In this document: piece by piece, positions 1-6,683 of the stretch
Numbering within the stretch: the stretch's first letter is position 1
Layout: the number at the start of each line of letters is the position of its first letter
DNA from: Verrucomicrobiota bacterium
Lineage (GTDB): Bacteria; Verrucomicrobiota; Kiritimatiellia; JAAZAB01
Length of the DNA stretch: 46,527 bases
Assembly (NCBI GenBank): GCA_018898455.1
Contig: JAHIJO010000091.1
Coordinates: 1 to 46,527 of the forward strand
Reading direction: 5' to 3'
Made by a program: the position numbers and the translations under genes
The notes under the pieces: model-generated
The model's database searches: none
Seen by the model: only the letters and a program-made list of their open reading frames with translations
What the model was told of the DNA's origin: nothing

Positions 1-34
1 GTCCCGATTTTTTACCATCATTCCGCTTAACCAT
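1..34 (-). CDS. 5' end of an unidentified small gene, cut by the window edge
   Basis: An ATG at 34 (minus strand) is preceded by a near-perfect Shine-Dalgarno AAGGAGGT. Eleven residues are visible (MVKRNDGKKSG) before the sequence runs off the left edge. It lies directly downstream of the radical SAM gene on the same strand. The start resembles that of the CbpA-like peptide at 1660 (MKRNKVKKG), so a second precursor peptide is possible. Eleven residues are too few to assign a family, so the gene start is supported mainly by its ribosome binding site. Confidence 0.45.
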   Translation of the reverse strand, partial: MVKRNDGKKSG

Positions 35-140
35 CTGGGGTACCTCCTTGTTGGATGGGTGTTTGTTGCTAAACCCAATCCTACAGCGGTTCCCAGATGG
101 TTCTCCTATCAAAAATTATTCGTTCCGTGCAATATTCAGG

Positions 141-1550
141 TTATACGCCCCACTCGAACGTCGTCATGGCACCCTTGTCCCAGCCGTCCCAAAGGTAGTC
201 GTCGGCAACGCCGTCCGCGATGAGGCGGAAGGCATAACGAACCTGTTCCTCGTAGAATTCGCAGAATGCGCCGGTGCGGCGCATACTGCCGTTCATCGCG
301 TGGGCCTCGGCGGGACAGGGCGCCCCGCAGAAGTGCCGGATCGCACACTTGTTGCAGGGCTCGATGTCTTCCACTTTGCGGCCCGTTACTTTCGTGAAGG
401 CAGGCGTTCTGAGGACGCCGGCGATATCGTCTTTGAATAAATTGCCGCCGCGGAATTCCGGCAGCCCGATAAACTCGCTGCAGGGATAGAGTCCGCCATC
501 CGGCGCGAGCGCGAAAAAACAACGCCCGCCTCCGCAGGGCGAGATGTCGCACATGAGCCGCCGTGCCGTCGGGGCGAGGATGGAAACAAGCACGTTGGCG
601 AAGTTGGCCACAATCAGTTTGCGGCCGGTACGCCTGAACAACGCGTGCGTCCGATCCAGCGCGGCGAGATAGGCCCTGGCCGCCGCGCTATCGGCCGGCT
701 TGATCGCTCTCGCACCCGGCAGCGTGCAGCGGACGATGTTGAGCATGCATGCCGGCACCTCGCGCGCGTGGAAAAAGTCCACCAGGGCCACCAGATGTTT
801 GAGGTTCTCGTTCGTGATCGTGCAAATCACGTTGAAGCCGACATAGCCCTTGAGCTTCCGCATGGCGGTTTCGACCGCATCGAAGACGCCCTCCCCGTTC
901 CACGAACAGCGAGTCCTGTTGGCCACCGATGGGAGGGATGCGTCAAGCGAAAGACCGATCCCGACGCCGCGTTCGGTCAGGAACGCAACGGCGGAGTCGT
1001 CGAGCAGAGTGGCGTTGGTTTGAACGCCAAAGCGGAAGGATTTGCCATAGCGCTCAATGGCGTCAAAAAGCGCTTCCCGATTGAGCATCGGTTCCGCGCC
1101 GTGAAAGACGACCTGCGGCAACCGGTTGCCCGGCATCGTTGTCTTGAAGTAACGTTTCAGAAGTTCCAGCGCCGCGAACATCTTCGCGCGCGACATGTGC
1201 CGACCGTGCTTGCGCATCTTCTCCGGAATGTAGCAGTAGCGGCAGTTGAGATTGCAGCGTTCGGTTGGGTTGAAATAGACCGCCGAGGGCTTGAGCCCGA
1301 AACGGATCGCCTGCATCTCCCTGGCGAAGGCCCCGTTTTTCTTCTCCACGGCCGCACGAAATGACGGGTCCGCGAGCGTCTCGGCGAGCGCGTCCTTGCG
1401 AACGAGCGACCAAAACGCCGTGTCGGGGCCGATCAGGGCCATATAGGAGTCGTGGCCGATATCAATGGGATGCAAGTGCGGCCCATTGCCGGTGTTAAGG
1501 AAGCGGCCCCGCGATGGGGCCGCTTCGGGAACGGAACGCGTATGCTTCAT
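141..1550 (-). CDS. cbpB: Radical SAM/SPASM peptide-modifying enzyme (CbpB-like)
   Basis: Predicted radical SAM enzyme of 469 residues. The motif CNLNCRYC (C99, C103, C106; the CX3CX2C pattern) binds the SAM-cleaving 4Fe-4S cluster. The C-terminal part (about 334-430) has nine cysteines (334, 339, 344, 357, 399, 402, 408, 412, 430), which fits a SPASM domain holding auxiliary clusters. Such enzymes install crosslinks or epimerise residues in ribosomal peptides. The ATG overlaps the stop of the 37-codon gene upstream (ATGA), so the two are translationally coupled and that peptide is the obvious substrate. Both lie behind a cobalamin riboswitch. I recall a named pair, CbpA (peptide) and CbpB (rSAM), that fits; the family name is from memory. 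No B12-binding domain is seen in the enzyme. The chemistry is unknown. Confidence 0.88.
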   Translation of the reverse strand: MKHTRSVPEAAPSRGRFLNTGNGPHLHPIDIGHDSYMALIGPDTAFWSLVRKDALAETLADPSFRAAVEKKNGAFAREMQAIRFGLKPSAVYFNPTERCNLNCRYCYIPEKMRKHGRHMSRAKMFAALELLKRYFKTTMPGNRLPQVVFHGAEPMLNREALFDAIERYGKSFRFGVQTNATLLDDSAVAFLTERGVGIGLSLDASLPSVANRTRCSWNGEGVFDAVETAMRKLKGYVGFNVICTITNENLKHLVALVDFFHAREVPACMLNIVRCTLPGARAIKPADSAAARAYLAALDRTHALFRRTGRKLIVANFANVLVSILAPTARRLMCDISPCGGGRCFFALAPDGGLYPCSEFIGLPEFRGGNLFKDDIAGVLRTPAFTKVTGRKVEDIEPCNKCAIRHFCGAPCPAEAHAMNGSMRRTGAFCEFYEEQVRYAFRLIADGVADDYLWDGWDKGAMTTFEWGV

Positions 1551-1660
1551 TTTGATTTTCGATCCATCAGGATGTAGTGCGAGAGTCCCGTGCCGTTGGC
1601 CTTGCAGGCCTTGCGACGGGCAATGATCGCCTGCCCCTTTTTTACCTTGTTGCGTTTCAT
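1547..1660 (-). CDS. cbpA: 37-residue RiPP precursor peptide (CbpA-like)
   Basis: A tiny gene of 37 codons starting at 1660. It has a perfect ribosome binding site, AGGAGGT, ending 5 nt before the ATG. The peptide begins MKRNKVKKGQAIIARRK and then has a single Cys (C19), followed by KANGTGLSHYILMDRKSK. The basic leader-like N-terminus, lone Cys and Gly-Thr-Gly core look like a substrate for post-translational modification. Its stop codon overlaps the start of the radical SAM/SPASM gene by 4 nt. The sequence agrees with my memory of the CbpA modified-peptide family, which needs an HMM check. Upstream is a B12 riboswitch, so production should rise when cobalamin is scarce. The role is unknown; metal or cobamide acquisition is a guess drawn from the regulation alone. 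Confidence 0.85.
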   Translation of the reverse strand: MKRNKVKKGQAIIARRKACKANGTGLSHYILMDRKSK

Positions 1661-1686
1661 GCGTGACCTCCTTTTTTGCCTGCCGT

Positions 1687-1716
1687 AAAAAAAGGGCCCC
1701 GGCAGGCGTGGACCCG
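1687..1716 (-). terminator. Second intrinsic terminator in the cbpA leader
   Basis: On the minus strand a GGGTCC/GGGCCC stem (1710-1715 with 1694-1699) is followed by seven T. It lies only 27 nt upstream of the cbpA start. Its 3' arm (CTGCCGGGGCCC) is almost identical to that of the terminator at 1857-1891, so one may be a copy of the other. Confidence 0.55.
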
Positions 1717-1717
1717 T

Positions 1718-1786
1718 TTATACACTGTGCCCCTTCTGGCTCACCCCTGCGCCGCTGAAGGTGGCCATTTCGTTATAGATCTTCAC
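1718..1786 (-). CDS. Possible 22-codon leader peptide
   Basis: A GTG-started frame of 22 codons sits between the two terminators of the cbpA leader and ends 2 nt before the second one. The visible product is VKIYNEMATFSGAGVSQKGH followed by SV. The ribosome binding site is weak (GAAGG). It could be a leader peptide controlling the second terminator, a further small modified peptide, or chance. No family is recognised, and support is mostly positional. Confidence 0.22.
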   Translation of the reverse strand: MKIYNEMATFSGAGVSQKGHSV

Positions 1787-1844
1787 CGATGCCTTCTCTG
1801 TTGCTCTACGGGTTCTGTTTTCTGTTCACTACGTTCTACATGCT

Positions 1845-1891
1845 AAAAAAGAAAAAGGGCTCCGGCAGACCATAAAGGTCCACCGGAACCC
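1845..1891 (-). terminator. Intrinsic terminator of the cobalamin riboswitch
   Basis: On the minus strand the arms at 1877-1891 and 1857-1871 form a 15-bp stem with three G-U pairs and a 5-nt loop. It is followed by CTTTTTCTTTTTT. It lies about 25 nt after the B12-box of the riboswitch, so it is the natural expression platform: bound cobalamin would favour termination before cbpA and cbpB. Confidence 0.85.
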
Positions 1892-1914
1892 TTTGCCATC
1901 AGATCCCGTTACAT

Positions 1915-2095
1915 TAGAGCAAGCCGGCCGGTCTTCTGACTTTCGGATCTCTGCGCGGCCACGCCTTCCCGTCTCGCTACCCGCCTGCGGCGGACGCGAA
2001 CCAGTGGCTCATTGCGGCCGAACTCCCCGATTACAGCGGCGGGTCCGTCGCGGATTTACACCGCGTTCCGTGATGCCGGTGCTCCCAAAAACTGG
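1915..2095 (-). promoter_or_regulatory. Cobalamin (adenosylcobalamin-class) riboswitch
   Basis: Reading the minus strand 5' to 3', the conserved blocks appear in the right order. GGTGTAAATCCGCG and CCCGCCGCTGTAATCGG form the core. GCCACTGG and GGGAAGGC form the P4/P6 region. AGTCAGAAGACCGGCC is the B12-box. This is the standard cobalamin riboswitch layout, complete and undamaged by eye. It is preceded by a strong promoter and followed by a terminator. The genes downstream are the small peptide gene and its radical SAM enzyme, not a transporter or cobalamin biosynthesis gene. That is the unusual point of the locus. Confidence 0.93.
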
Positions 2096-2100
2096 AATGC

Positions 2101-2130
2101 TGTATACAACACTCCTTCACATGATGTCAA
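2101..2130 (-). promoter_or_regulatory. Sigma-70 promoter for the riboswitch-cbpAB transcript
   Basis: On the minus strand a perfect -35 TTGACA (2125-2130) and a -10 TATACA (2101-2106) are separated by 18 nt. A start near 2094 would put the first transcribed base right at the beginning of the riboswitch. Confidence 0.75.
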
Positions 2131-2201
2131 TAAGTAAAAATTACCCCAGAACCAGTACCGTCGTCTCGGCCAGTTCGTTGCCGGCCCCGAGAATGTTTTC
2201 T

Positions 2202-2777
2202 TCATACGTGCTTCTTCCTTGCCAAGACACCGTAATGATACGACGGCAAATGAATGTGCTCTTTCTCGATCAGAAACCCCGCCTCTTCAATCCATCGGCG
2301 GCAATCCTCGGGGCGCGGGCGCATCGCCATGGGCGGACCACGTGGCGTCTCGGGATCATAATTCCAGTGGATGGCCCCGACATATCCACCCGGCAACAGA
2401 ATCCGGCTCGCCTCACGCAACAGCCGCAAGGGGTCTTCCGTGTGCAGGATGTTGAACAGCATCACGTAATCCACGGATGCCGCGTCCAACCCGGTTCCTT
2501 CCGTTACGAAATCGCGCAAGTGCAGCCGCACATTGTGGGCGTTTTCCTGTTCCGCGAGGCGTCGGCTCGCCTTGATCATTGCCGGATCAATGTCGAAGCC
2601 GTGCAGCGTACCTTGAATCCGCTTCGCCGCGGGGATCGCAAACGTCCCGTATCCGCATCCGAAATCCACGGCGTCCCGCACGTTGCCTGTCAATCCCATC
2701 GCGCCCAGGATGGCTTCGGGATCGAAAAACGTGTGCCACAATCCGGCTTCGGGCATGCCGCTTTCGCGTACTTTCAT
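2202..2777 (-). CDS. Class I SAM-dependent methyltransferase
   Basis: About 191 residues from the ATG at 2777, which opens MKVRESGMPE. Motif I is VDFGCGYGTFAIPAA, followed by the acidic FDIDPAMI and the motif IV region VDYVMLFNILH, then LLPGGYVGAIHW. This is a Methyltransf_11/25-type Rossmann fold, and the substrate is not predictable. An in-frame upstream start at 2870 would overlap the sigma factor, so I prefer the internal start, although no strong ribosome binding site is visible at either. The gene follows the ECF sigma factor closely and could be co-transcribed with it. The start is the main uncertainty. Confidence 0.8.
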   Translation of the reverse strand: MKVRESGMPEAGLWHTFFDPEAILGAMGLTGNVRDAVDFGCGYGTFAIPAAKRIQGTLHGFDIDPAMIKASRRLAEQENAHNVRLHLRDFVTEGTGLDAASVDYVMLFNILHTEDPLRLLREASRILLPGGYVGAIHWNYDPETPRGPPMAMRPRPEDCRRWIEEAGFLIEKEHIHLPSYHYGVLARKKHV

Positions 2778-2805
2778 TATAGTGAACCCGGTTTCTGATC
2801 GAGGG

Positions 2806-3411
2806 TCATTCGAGCAGATCTCGCAGTCGGTCACGCAGAAACTGCTTTGCGCGGTATAGGCGTGATTCAACCGACTTGACCGAGCATTTCATAATCGCGG
2901 CAATTTCAGCATATGACAGTTCCTGGTATTCCGCAAGAATGAAGGCGGTTTTCTGGTCTTCAGGCAACAGGGAAATTACCGCCACGATCTGTTCGCCTAT
3001 TTCCTTTACGGCAATTTCTCTGTCGGGGCTCCGGTCGGTAACCGCAACCTGTTGGCCGTTGTCCTCCCAGGCCGAAGGGAATTCTGCCGGCCCGTCTGCA
3101 ACGCTGTGCGTAGCACTGCGGGCAGGATGGCGCTTCCTCCAACGCAGGCCGTCAAGCGCGGCGTTACGGGCCACCTGGAAGAGCCAGGTTGAGAAAGCTC
3201 CGGTCGTCTGGTGAAATCCCGGCTTCCGGATGTTCTGATACGCTCGGACGAACACGTCTTGCGCCAAATCTTCCGCTTCGCTCGCATCGCCGATCATGCG
3301 ATACACAAAGTTTATCACAGGGCGTTTATATCGCGCCATCAGCGCATCAAACGCCCGGTCATCCCCCGCCTGGATCTGTTCGACAAGGGTCCAGTCTGCA
3401 TTTATTTGCAT
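2806..3411 (-). CDS. ECF-type RNA polymerase sigma factor
   Basis: About 201 residues from ATG 3411 (MQINADWTLVEQIQAGD). Region 2 is visible: FDALMARYKRPVINFVYRM, then DASEAEDLAQDVFVRAYQNI and the -10-recognition stretch TWLFQVARNAALDGLRWRKR. Region 4 follows a Pro-rich linker: LLPEDQKTAFILAEYQELSY, then the helix-turn-helix AEIAAIMKCSVKSVESRLYRAKQFL. It is of the RpoE/SigW type. No anti-sigma factor gene is next to it; the co-directional neighbour is a methyltransferase. A tandem 16-bp repeat lies just upstream of its start. A longer N-terminus to 3498 is open, but the extra residues are not sigma-like. Confidence 0.92.
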   Translation of the reverse strand: MQINADWTLVEQIQAGDDRAFDALMARYKRPVINFVYRMIGDASEAEDLAQDVFVRAYQNIRKPGFHQTTGAFSTWLFQVARNAALDGLRWRKRHPARSATHSVADGPAEFPSAWEDNGQQVAVTDRSPDREIAVKEIGEQIVAVISLLPEDQKTAFILAEYQELSYAEIAAIMKCSVKSVESRLYRAKQFLRDRLRDLLE

Positions 3412-3449
3412 ACCATTTGATTCTATCACGCCACACGGGAGAATGCAAT

Positions 3450-3487
3450 GTGGTTGATTGATCGGTGTCAAGTGGTTGATTGATCGG
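3450..3487. repeat. Tandem 16-bp direct repeat between sigma factor and tcdA
   Basis: GTGGTTGATTGATCGG occurs at 3450-3465 and again at 3472-3487, a 22-bp period (two helical turns). It lies upstream of the ECF sigma gene and just upstream of the tcdA promoter. Two copies on the same face of the helix would suit an activator or repressor, but it may be a simple duplication. Confidence 0.7.
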
Positions 3488-3501
3488 GGTGTACGCATGA
3501 C

Positions 3502-3529
3502 TTGAAGTCGGGTGGAAGGCTGATATTAT
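3502..3529 (+). promoter_or_regulatory. Promoter for a leaderless tcdA transcript
   Basis: TTGAAG (3502-3507) and TATTAT (3524-3529) with 16-nt spacing point to a transcription start at about 3536-3538. That coincides with the ATG at 3538, so the message would have almost no leader. Confidence 0.5.
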
Positions 3530-3537
3530 CTATACCT

Positions 3538-4404
3538 ATGCATAAACCATCCGGAGCAGAAAAAGATAACCCCCCGGCTAATCCGCGACTCTCCCGGAGA
3601 GATTGGCGGTTCGAGCGGTGCGTGCGCCTGCTGGGTACGGCCGCCATGAATAAACTGGCCGGCAGTCATGTCGCGGTATTCGGTCTGGGCGGGGTCGGGA
3701 GCTATACGGTCGAGGGGCTGGCCCGCAGCGGGGTCGGCCGCCTGACACTGGTGGATTTTGACCGCGTCTGCGTCACAAACATTAATCGACAACTGCATGC
3801 CTTGACCGACACGGTTGGCGAGTGGAAGGCTGAACTCCTGGCGGCTCGTGTCCGCTCCATCAATCCCAAGGCGGAGGTCTGCGCGTTCAATGACTTTTAC
3901 AATAAAGACACCTCCGCCCGACTGCTGAACCCGCGTCCCGACGTGGTTGTTGACTGCATCGACAATGTCACGGCCAAGATGCACCTGGTGGCCAGCTGTG
4001 TCGAACAGGATATCCCTATCGTCACAACGCTGGGCGCGGGCGCTAAGCTCGACCCTACCCGCATCAAAATCGTACCGCTCACCGAGACGCATACCGATCC
4101 CCTGGGCCGCGCGCTCCGCAAGCATATCCGCCGCAAGCATAATGTGACCGATTGCCAGCTGGCGGAGGTCGTTGCGGTCTTTTCCGATGAGCCGGTCATG
4201 CTCCCCATCATGGATCAGGAGGGCGCGGTTTGCGGCGTTAACTGTGTATGTCCGAACAGCGACAACGCGCATCACACCTGCAAGAAACGGCATATAATTT
4301 ACGGCACCGCAGTGTTCGTTACGTCCGTCTTCGGGATGTCCGCCGCCAGTGCAGCCGTACGGATGCTTGTGGGCCTAGATCCTTTCTCAAGGAAGAGGGA
4401 ATGA
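3538..4404 (+). CDS. tcdA: tRNA threonylcarbamoyladenosine dehydratase
   Basis: ThiF/E1-like enzyme of about 288 residues. TcdA uses ATP to cyclise t6A at position 37 of ANN-decoding tRNAs to ct6A. The nucleotide-binding motif VAVFGLGGVGSYTVEGLARS is followed by LVDFDRVCVTNINRQLHAL, which closely matches E. coli TcdA (IDMDDVCVTNTNRQIHAL). Also present are DVVVDCIDNVTAKMHL and the TTLGAGAKLDPTRI block. The start at 3538 (MHKPSGAEK) fits the promoter; an upstream ATG at 3502 would lie within the -35 box. TcdA normally works with the CsdA/CsdE sulfur relay in E. coli; here a desulfurase cluster sits next door but is convergent. Confidence 0.93.
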   Translation: MHKPSGAEKDNPPANPRLSRRDWRFERCVRLLGTAAMNKLAGSHVAVFGLGGVGSYTVEGLARSGVGRLTLVDFDRVCVTNINRQLHALTDTVGEWKAELLAARVRSINPKAEVCAFNDFYNKDTSARLLNPRPDVVVDCIDNVTAKMHLVASCVEQDIPIVTTLGAGAKLDPTRIKIVPLTETHTDPLGRALRKHIRRKHNVTDCQLAEVVAVFSDEPVMLPIMDQEGAVCGVNCVCPNSDNAHHTCKKRHIIYGTAVFVTSVFGMSAASAAVRMLVGLDPFSRKRE

Positions 4405-4442
4405 CCTTCTCACGCAAGCATTGGTCATGGCCAGACTGGTTA

Positions 4443-5498
4443 TTAATTTCCAAGATATTTGGCCACCAGACTCCGGGCGATGGCGGGATCCTTCGTTTCT
4501 CCCACAATGACACGGCCATCAGGGAAAATGATCATGCGGTGCCCTTCTGTCTGAAATTCTATCACCCGTCCGTTGATGGAAACCGGTCCCGCCCGACTGA
4601 GTCTTTCGCCGACAACATCAAGAGAGAGATTCTGCGGAAGCGCCGGAGATACCTGAACAGCATTGCGCCCGCAAAGGATTAATGTCCGCGATCCGGCATC
4701 CGCTTCCAGATACTCAAAATGCCGCTGGACGCAAGTGGGACAATTCCCGTCTCTTTTCACCGGCACTGATCTAAAAGTCCCTTTCCAAAGATCGAACACA
4801 TTCATGGAATATACAGGAAAATTGTATCCCAAAAGGAGCTTAAACGCTTCGGTCACCTGCAGTGATGCAATCCAGGCTACAATCGTGTTTAGGACTCCGT
4901 GAGTGTCGCAGGTGGGAAGAGATGCGTGAGGGGGTGGTTCTGACAACAGGCACAGCAAACAGGGGCCTGAGACGGGACAGACAGGCAGTACCATGCCCAT
5001 TGTTCCCTGAACTCCACCGTAAATCCATGGCTTTCCGTATTTAACCGCGGCATCGTTAATCAAAAAACGTGTTTCAAAATTGTCCGTGCCATCGAGAATA
5101 ACATCGCTGGCTTTTACCAGCCCTTCGATGTTATCGGGGGTTATATCCATTACAATCTCTTCAATATTGATGGTCGAGTTGATTTTCTTGAGTTTCCGTG
5201 CAGCCGCCACAGCCTTGGGCAGCTTGGCGGCCACGTCGTCCTCGTCGAACAGGAACTGACGTTGAAGGTTGTGTATTGTGGGCACATCACGATCCGCGAT
5301 AACGAGCTTTCCGACTCCTGCTCGTGCCAGCAGCTCAGCCTGAATACAACCGAGGGCGCCACAACCGATAATCAAGACCGAACTGCCGAGAAGCTTTCGT
5401 TGTCCTGACGCCCCAATCTCCGGCAATACAACTTGCCGCGCATAGCGGGTTTCCGGGGTGAGATCGATCGGATCACGATTGGCGTCAAACGCATTCAT
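4443..5498 (-). CDS. MoeB/ThiF-family adenylyltransferase
   Basis: 351 residues. The E1-like domain adenylates the C-terminal glycine of a ubiquitin-like sulfur carrier (MoaD/ThiS/CysO type) so that sulfur can be loaded. Visible are RYARQVVLPEIGASGQRKL, the ATP loop VLIIGCGALGCIQAELLARA, DRDVPTIHNLQRQFLF, the Zn-type pairs CLLC and CPTC, and PTCDTHGVL in the active-site loop. After about residue 265 there is an extra domain (CGRNAVQVSPALP ... FPDGRVIVGETKD ... ARSLVAKYLG) found in longer ThiF/MoeB proteins. The gene overlaps the cysteine desulfurase stop by 4 nt (ATGA), so the pair is coupled. No sulfur carrier gene is visible in the window. The exact role (thiamin, Moco, cysteine or tRNA thiolation) is open. 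Confidence 0.9.
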   Translation of the reverse strand: MNAFDANRDPIDLTPETRYARQVVLPEIGASGQRKLLGSSVLIIGCGALGCIQAELLARAGVGKLVIADRDVPTIHNLQRQFLFDEDDVAAKLPKAVAAARKLKKINSTINIEEIVMDITPDNIEGLVKASDVILDGTDNFETRFLINDAAVKYGKPWIYGGVQGTMGMVLPVCPVSGPCLLCLLSEPPPHASLPTCDTHGVLNTIVAWIASLQVTEAFKLLLGYNFPVYSMNVFDLWKGTFRSVPVKRDGNCPTCVQRHFEYLEADAGSRTLILCGRNAVQVSPALPQNLSLDVVGERLSRAGPVSINGRVIEFQTEGHRMIIFPDGRVIVGETKDPAIARSLVAKYLGN

Positions 5499-6661
5499 GG
5501 CTTTTCTTGCGATCTTCCTGTTCTCCTCAATTGTCCTACAATATATCGCAGGTGTTCCACAACCCGATCCATTTCTTCGGAGGTGGTGTCGATCCCGAAA
5601 GAAAACCGTAGGGAATTGCGCGCTTCTTCGGCGTTCTTACCCATGGCCAACAGTACATGGGAGGGTTCATTATCGGTCGAACTGCAGGCGGCACCAGTCG
5701 AAACGGCGACGCCCGCGAGATCAAGGTTCATAGTCAGGTATTCACCATTGACACCGGGAAAACTCAGGTTTGATGTATTGGGAATGCGTTGAGTGGGGTG
5801 ACCATTGATCTGCGTTCCGGGGATTTGGTTTAGGACGTCACGCTCAAAACGATCTCGAAGAACGCGAACCGTTTCCCGCCATTCGTCCTGGTGTGCCATG
5901 GTAAGGTCACAGGCTTTTCCAAAACCGACAATGCCTGGCACGTTCTCTGTCCCCGCCCGGAGGCCGTGCTCCTGGTGACCTCCCTTAAGAAGAGGTGTCA
6001 ATCGAACACCACAACGCATGGATAGTGCACCGATACCCTTTGGCCCACCCACTTTATGAGCCGAAATGGAAAGAAGATCTATACCCAAGTTTTTCACGTT
6101 GATGGGTATCTTGCCAACGGCTTGAACGGCGTCGGTATGCACCAGTATCCCTTTTGATTTGGCTATGGCCGCGATTTCGGCAACTGGCTGAATGGTCCCA
6201 ACTTCGTTATTGGCAAGCATAATGGTGATCAGAGAAGAATCTTCATTTATCTCACGCTCCACATCAGATGGGTCCAACAAACCATTTGAATCCACAGATA
6301 GATAAGTAATCCTGAAGCCACGGTTTTCCAGAAAACGACAGGTGTTGAGGACAGCCTGATGCTCGACAGACGTTGTGATAATGTGCCGCCTCCGGACGTC
6401 GCTTGCGTCTGCTATTCCCATGATTGCCAGGTTACATGCTTCGGTGCCCCCACTGGTGAAAATGATTTCATCGGGAGTGGCGCCGATCAGTTTTGCCACC
6501 CTCTGCCGTGCAAGATCAACCAGCCGTCGCGCTTCCTGTCCGTATGAATGAACACTGGAAGGATTGCCAAACACGTCCATAGACAAAAACATCTCATCGC
6601 GGACAGACGGGTGGAGTCTGGTCGTCGCATTATGATCGAGATAGATTCGCTTCTCCAGCAT
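5495..6661 (-). CDS. Cysteine desulfurase (NifS/IscS family)
   Basis: 388 residues, the normal length. It removes sulfur from cysteine as an enzyme-bound persulfide using PLP. Visible are the start IYLDHNATTRLHPSVRDEM, FTSGGTEACNLAI, SVEHQAVLNTC, HTDAVQAVGKIP, the Schiff-base lysine K203 in SISAHKVGGPKGIGAL, and the catalytic cysteine C326 in STGAACSSTDNEPSHVL. The longer active-site loop is of the NifS/IscS (group I) type. It lies between an adenylyltransferase and a thiouridylase-like gene on the same strand with tight spacing, so it probably supplies sulfur to both rather than to a general Fe-S scaffold. No iscU or iscR gene is nearby. Confidence 0.95.
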   Translation of the reverse strand: MLEKRIYLDHNATTRLHPSVRDEMFLSMDVFGNPSSVHSYGQEARRLVDLARQRVAKLIGATPDEIIFTSGGTEACNLAIMGIADASDVRRRHIITTSVEHQAVLNTCRFLENRGFRITYLSVDSNGLLDPSDVEREINEDSSLITIMLANNEVGTIQPVAEIAAIAKSKGILVHTDAVQAVGKIPINVKNLGIDLLSISAHKVGGPKGIGALSMRCGVRLTPLLKGGHQEHGLRAGTENVPGIVGFGKACDLTMAHQDEWRETVRVLRDRFERDVLNQIPGTQINGHPTQRIPNTSNLSFPGVNGEYLTMNLDLAGVAVSTGAACSSTDNEPSHVLLAMGKNAEEARNSLRFSFGIDTTSEEMDRVVEHLRYIVGQLRRTGRSQEKP

Positions 6662-6683
6662 TCCGTGAATCTCCTGCTTTTTG

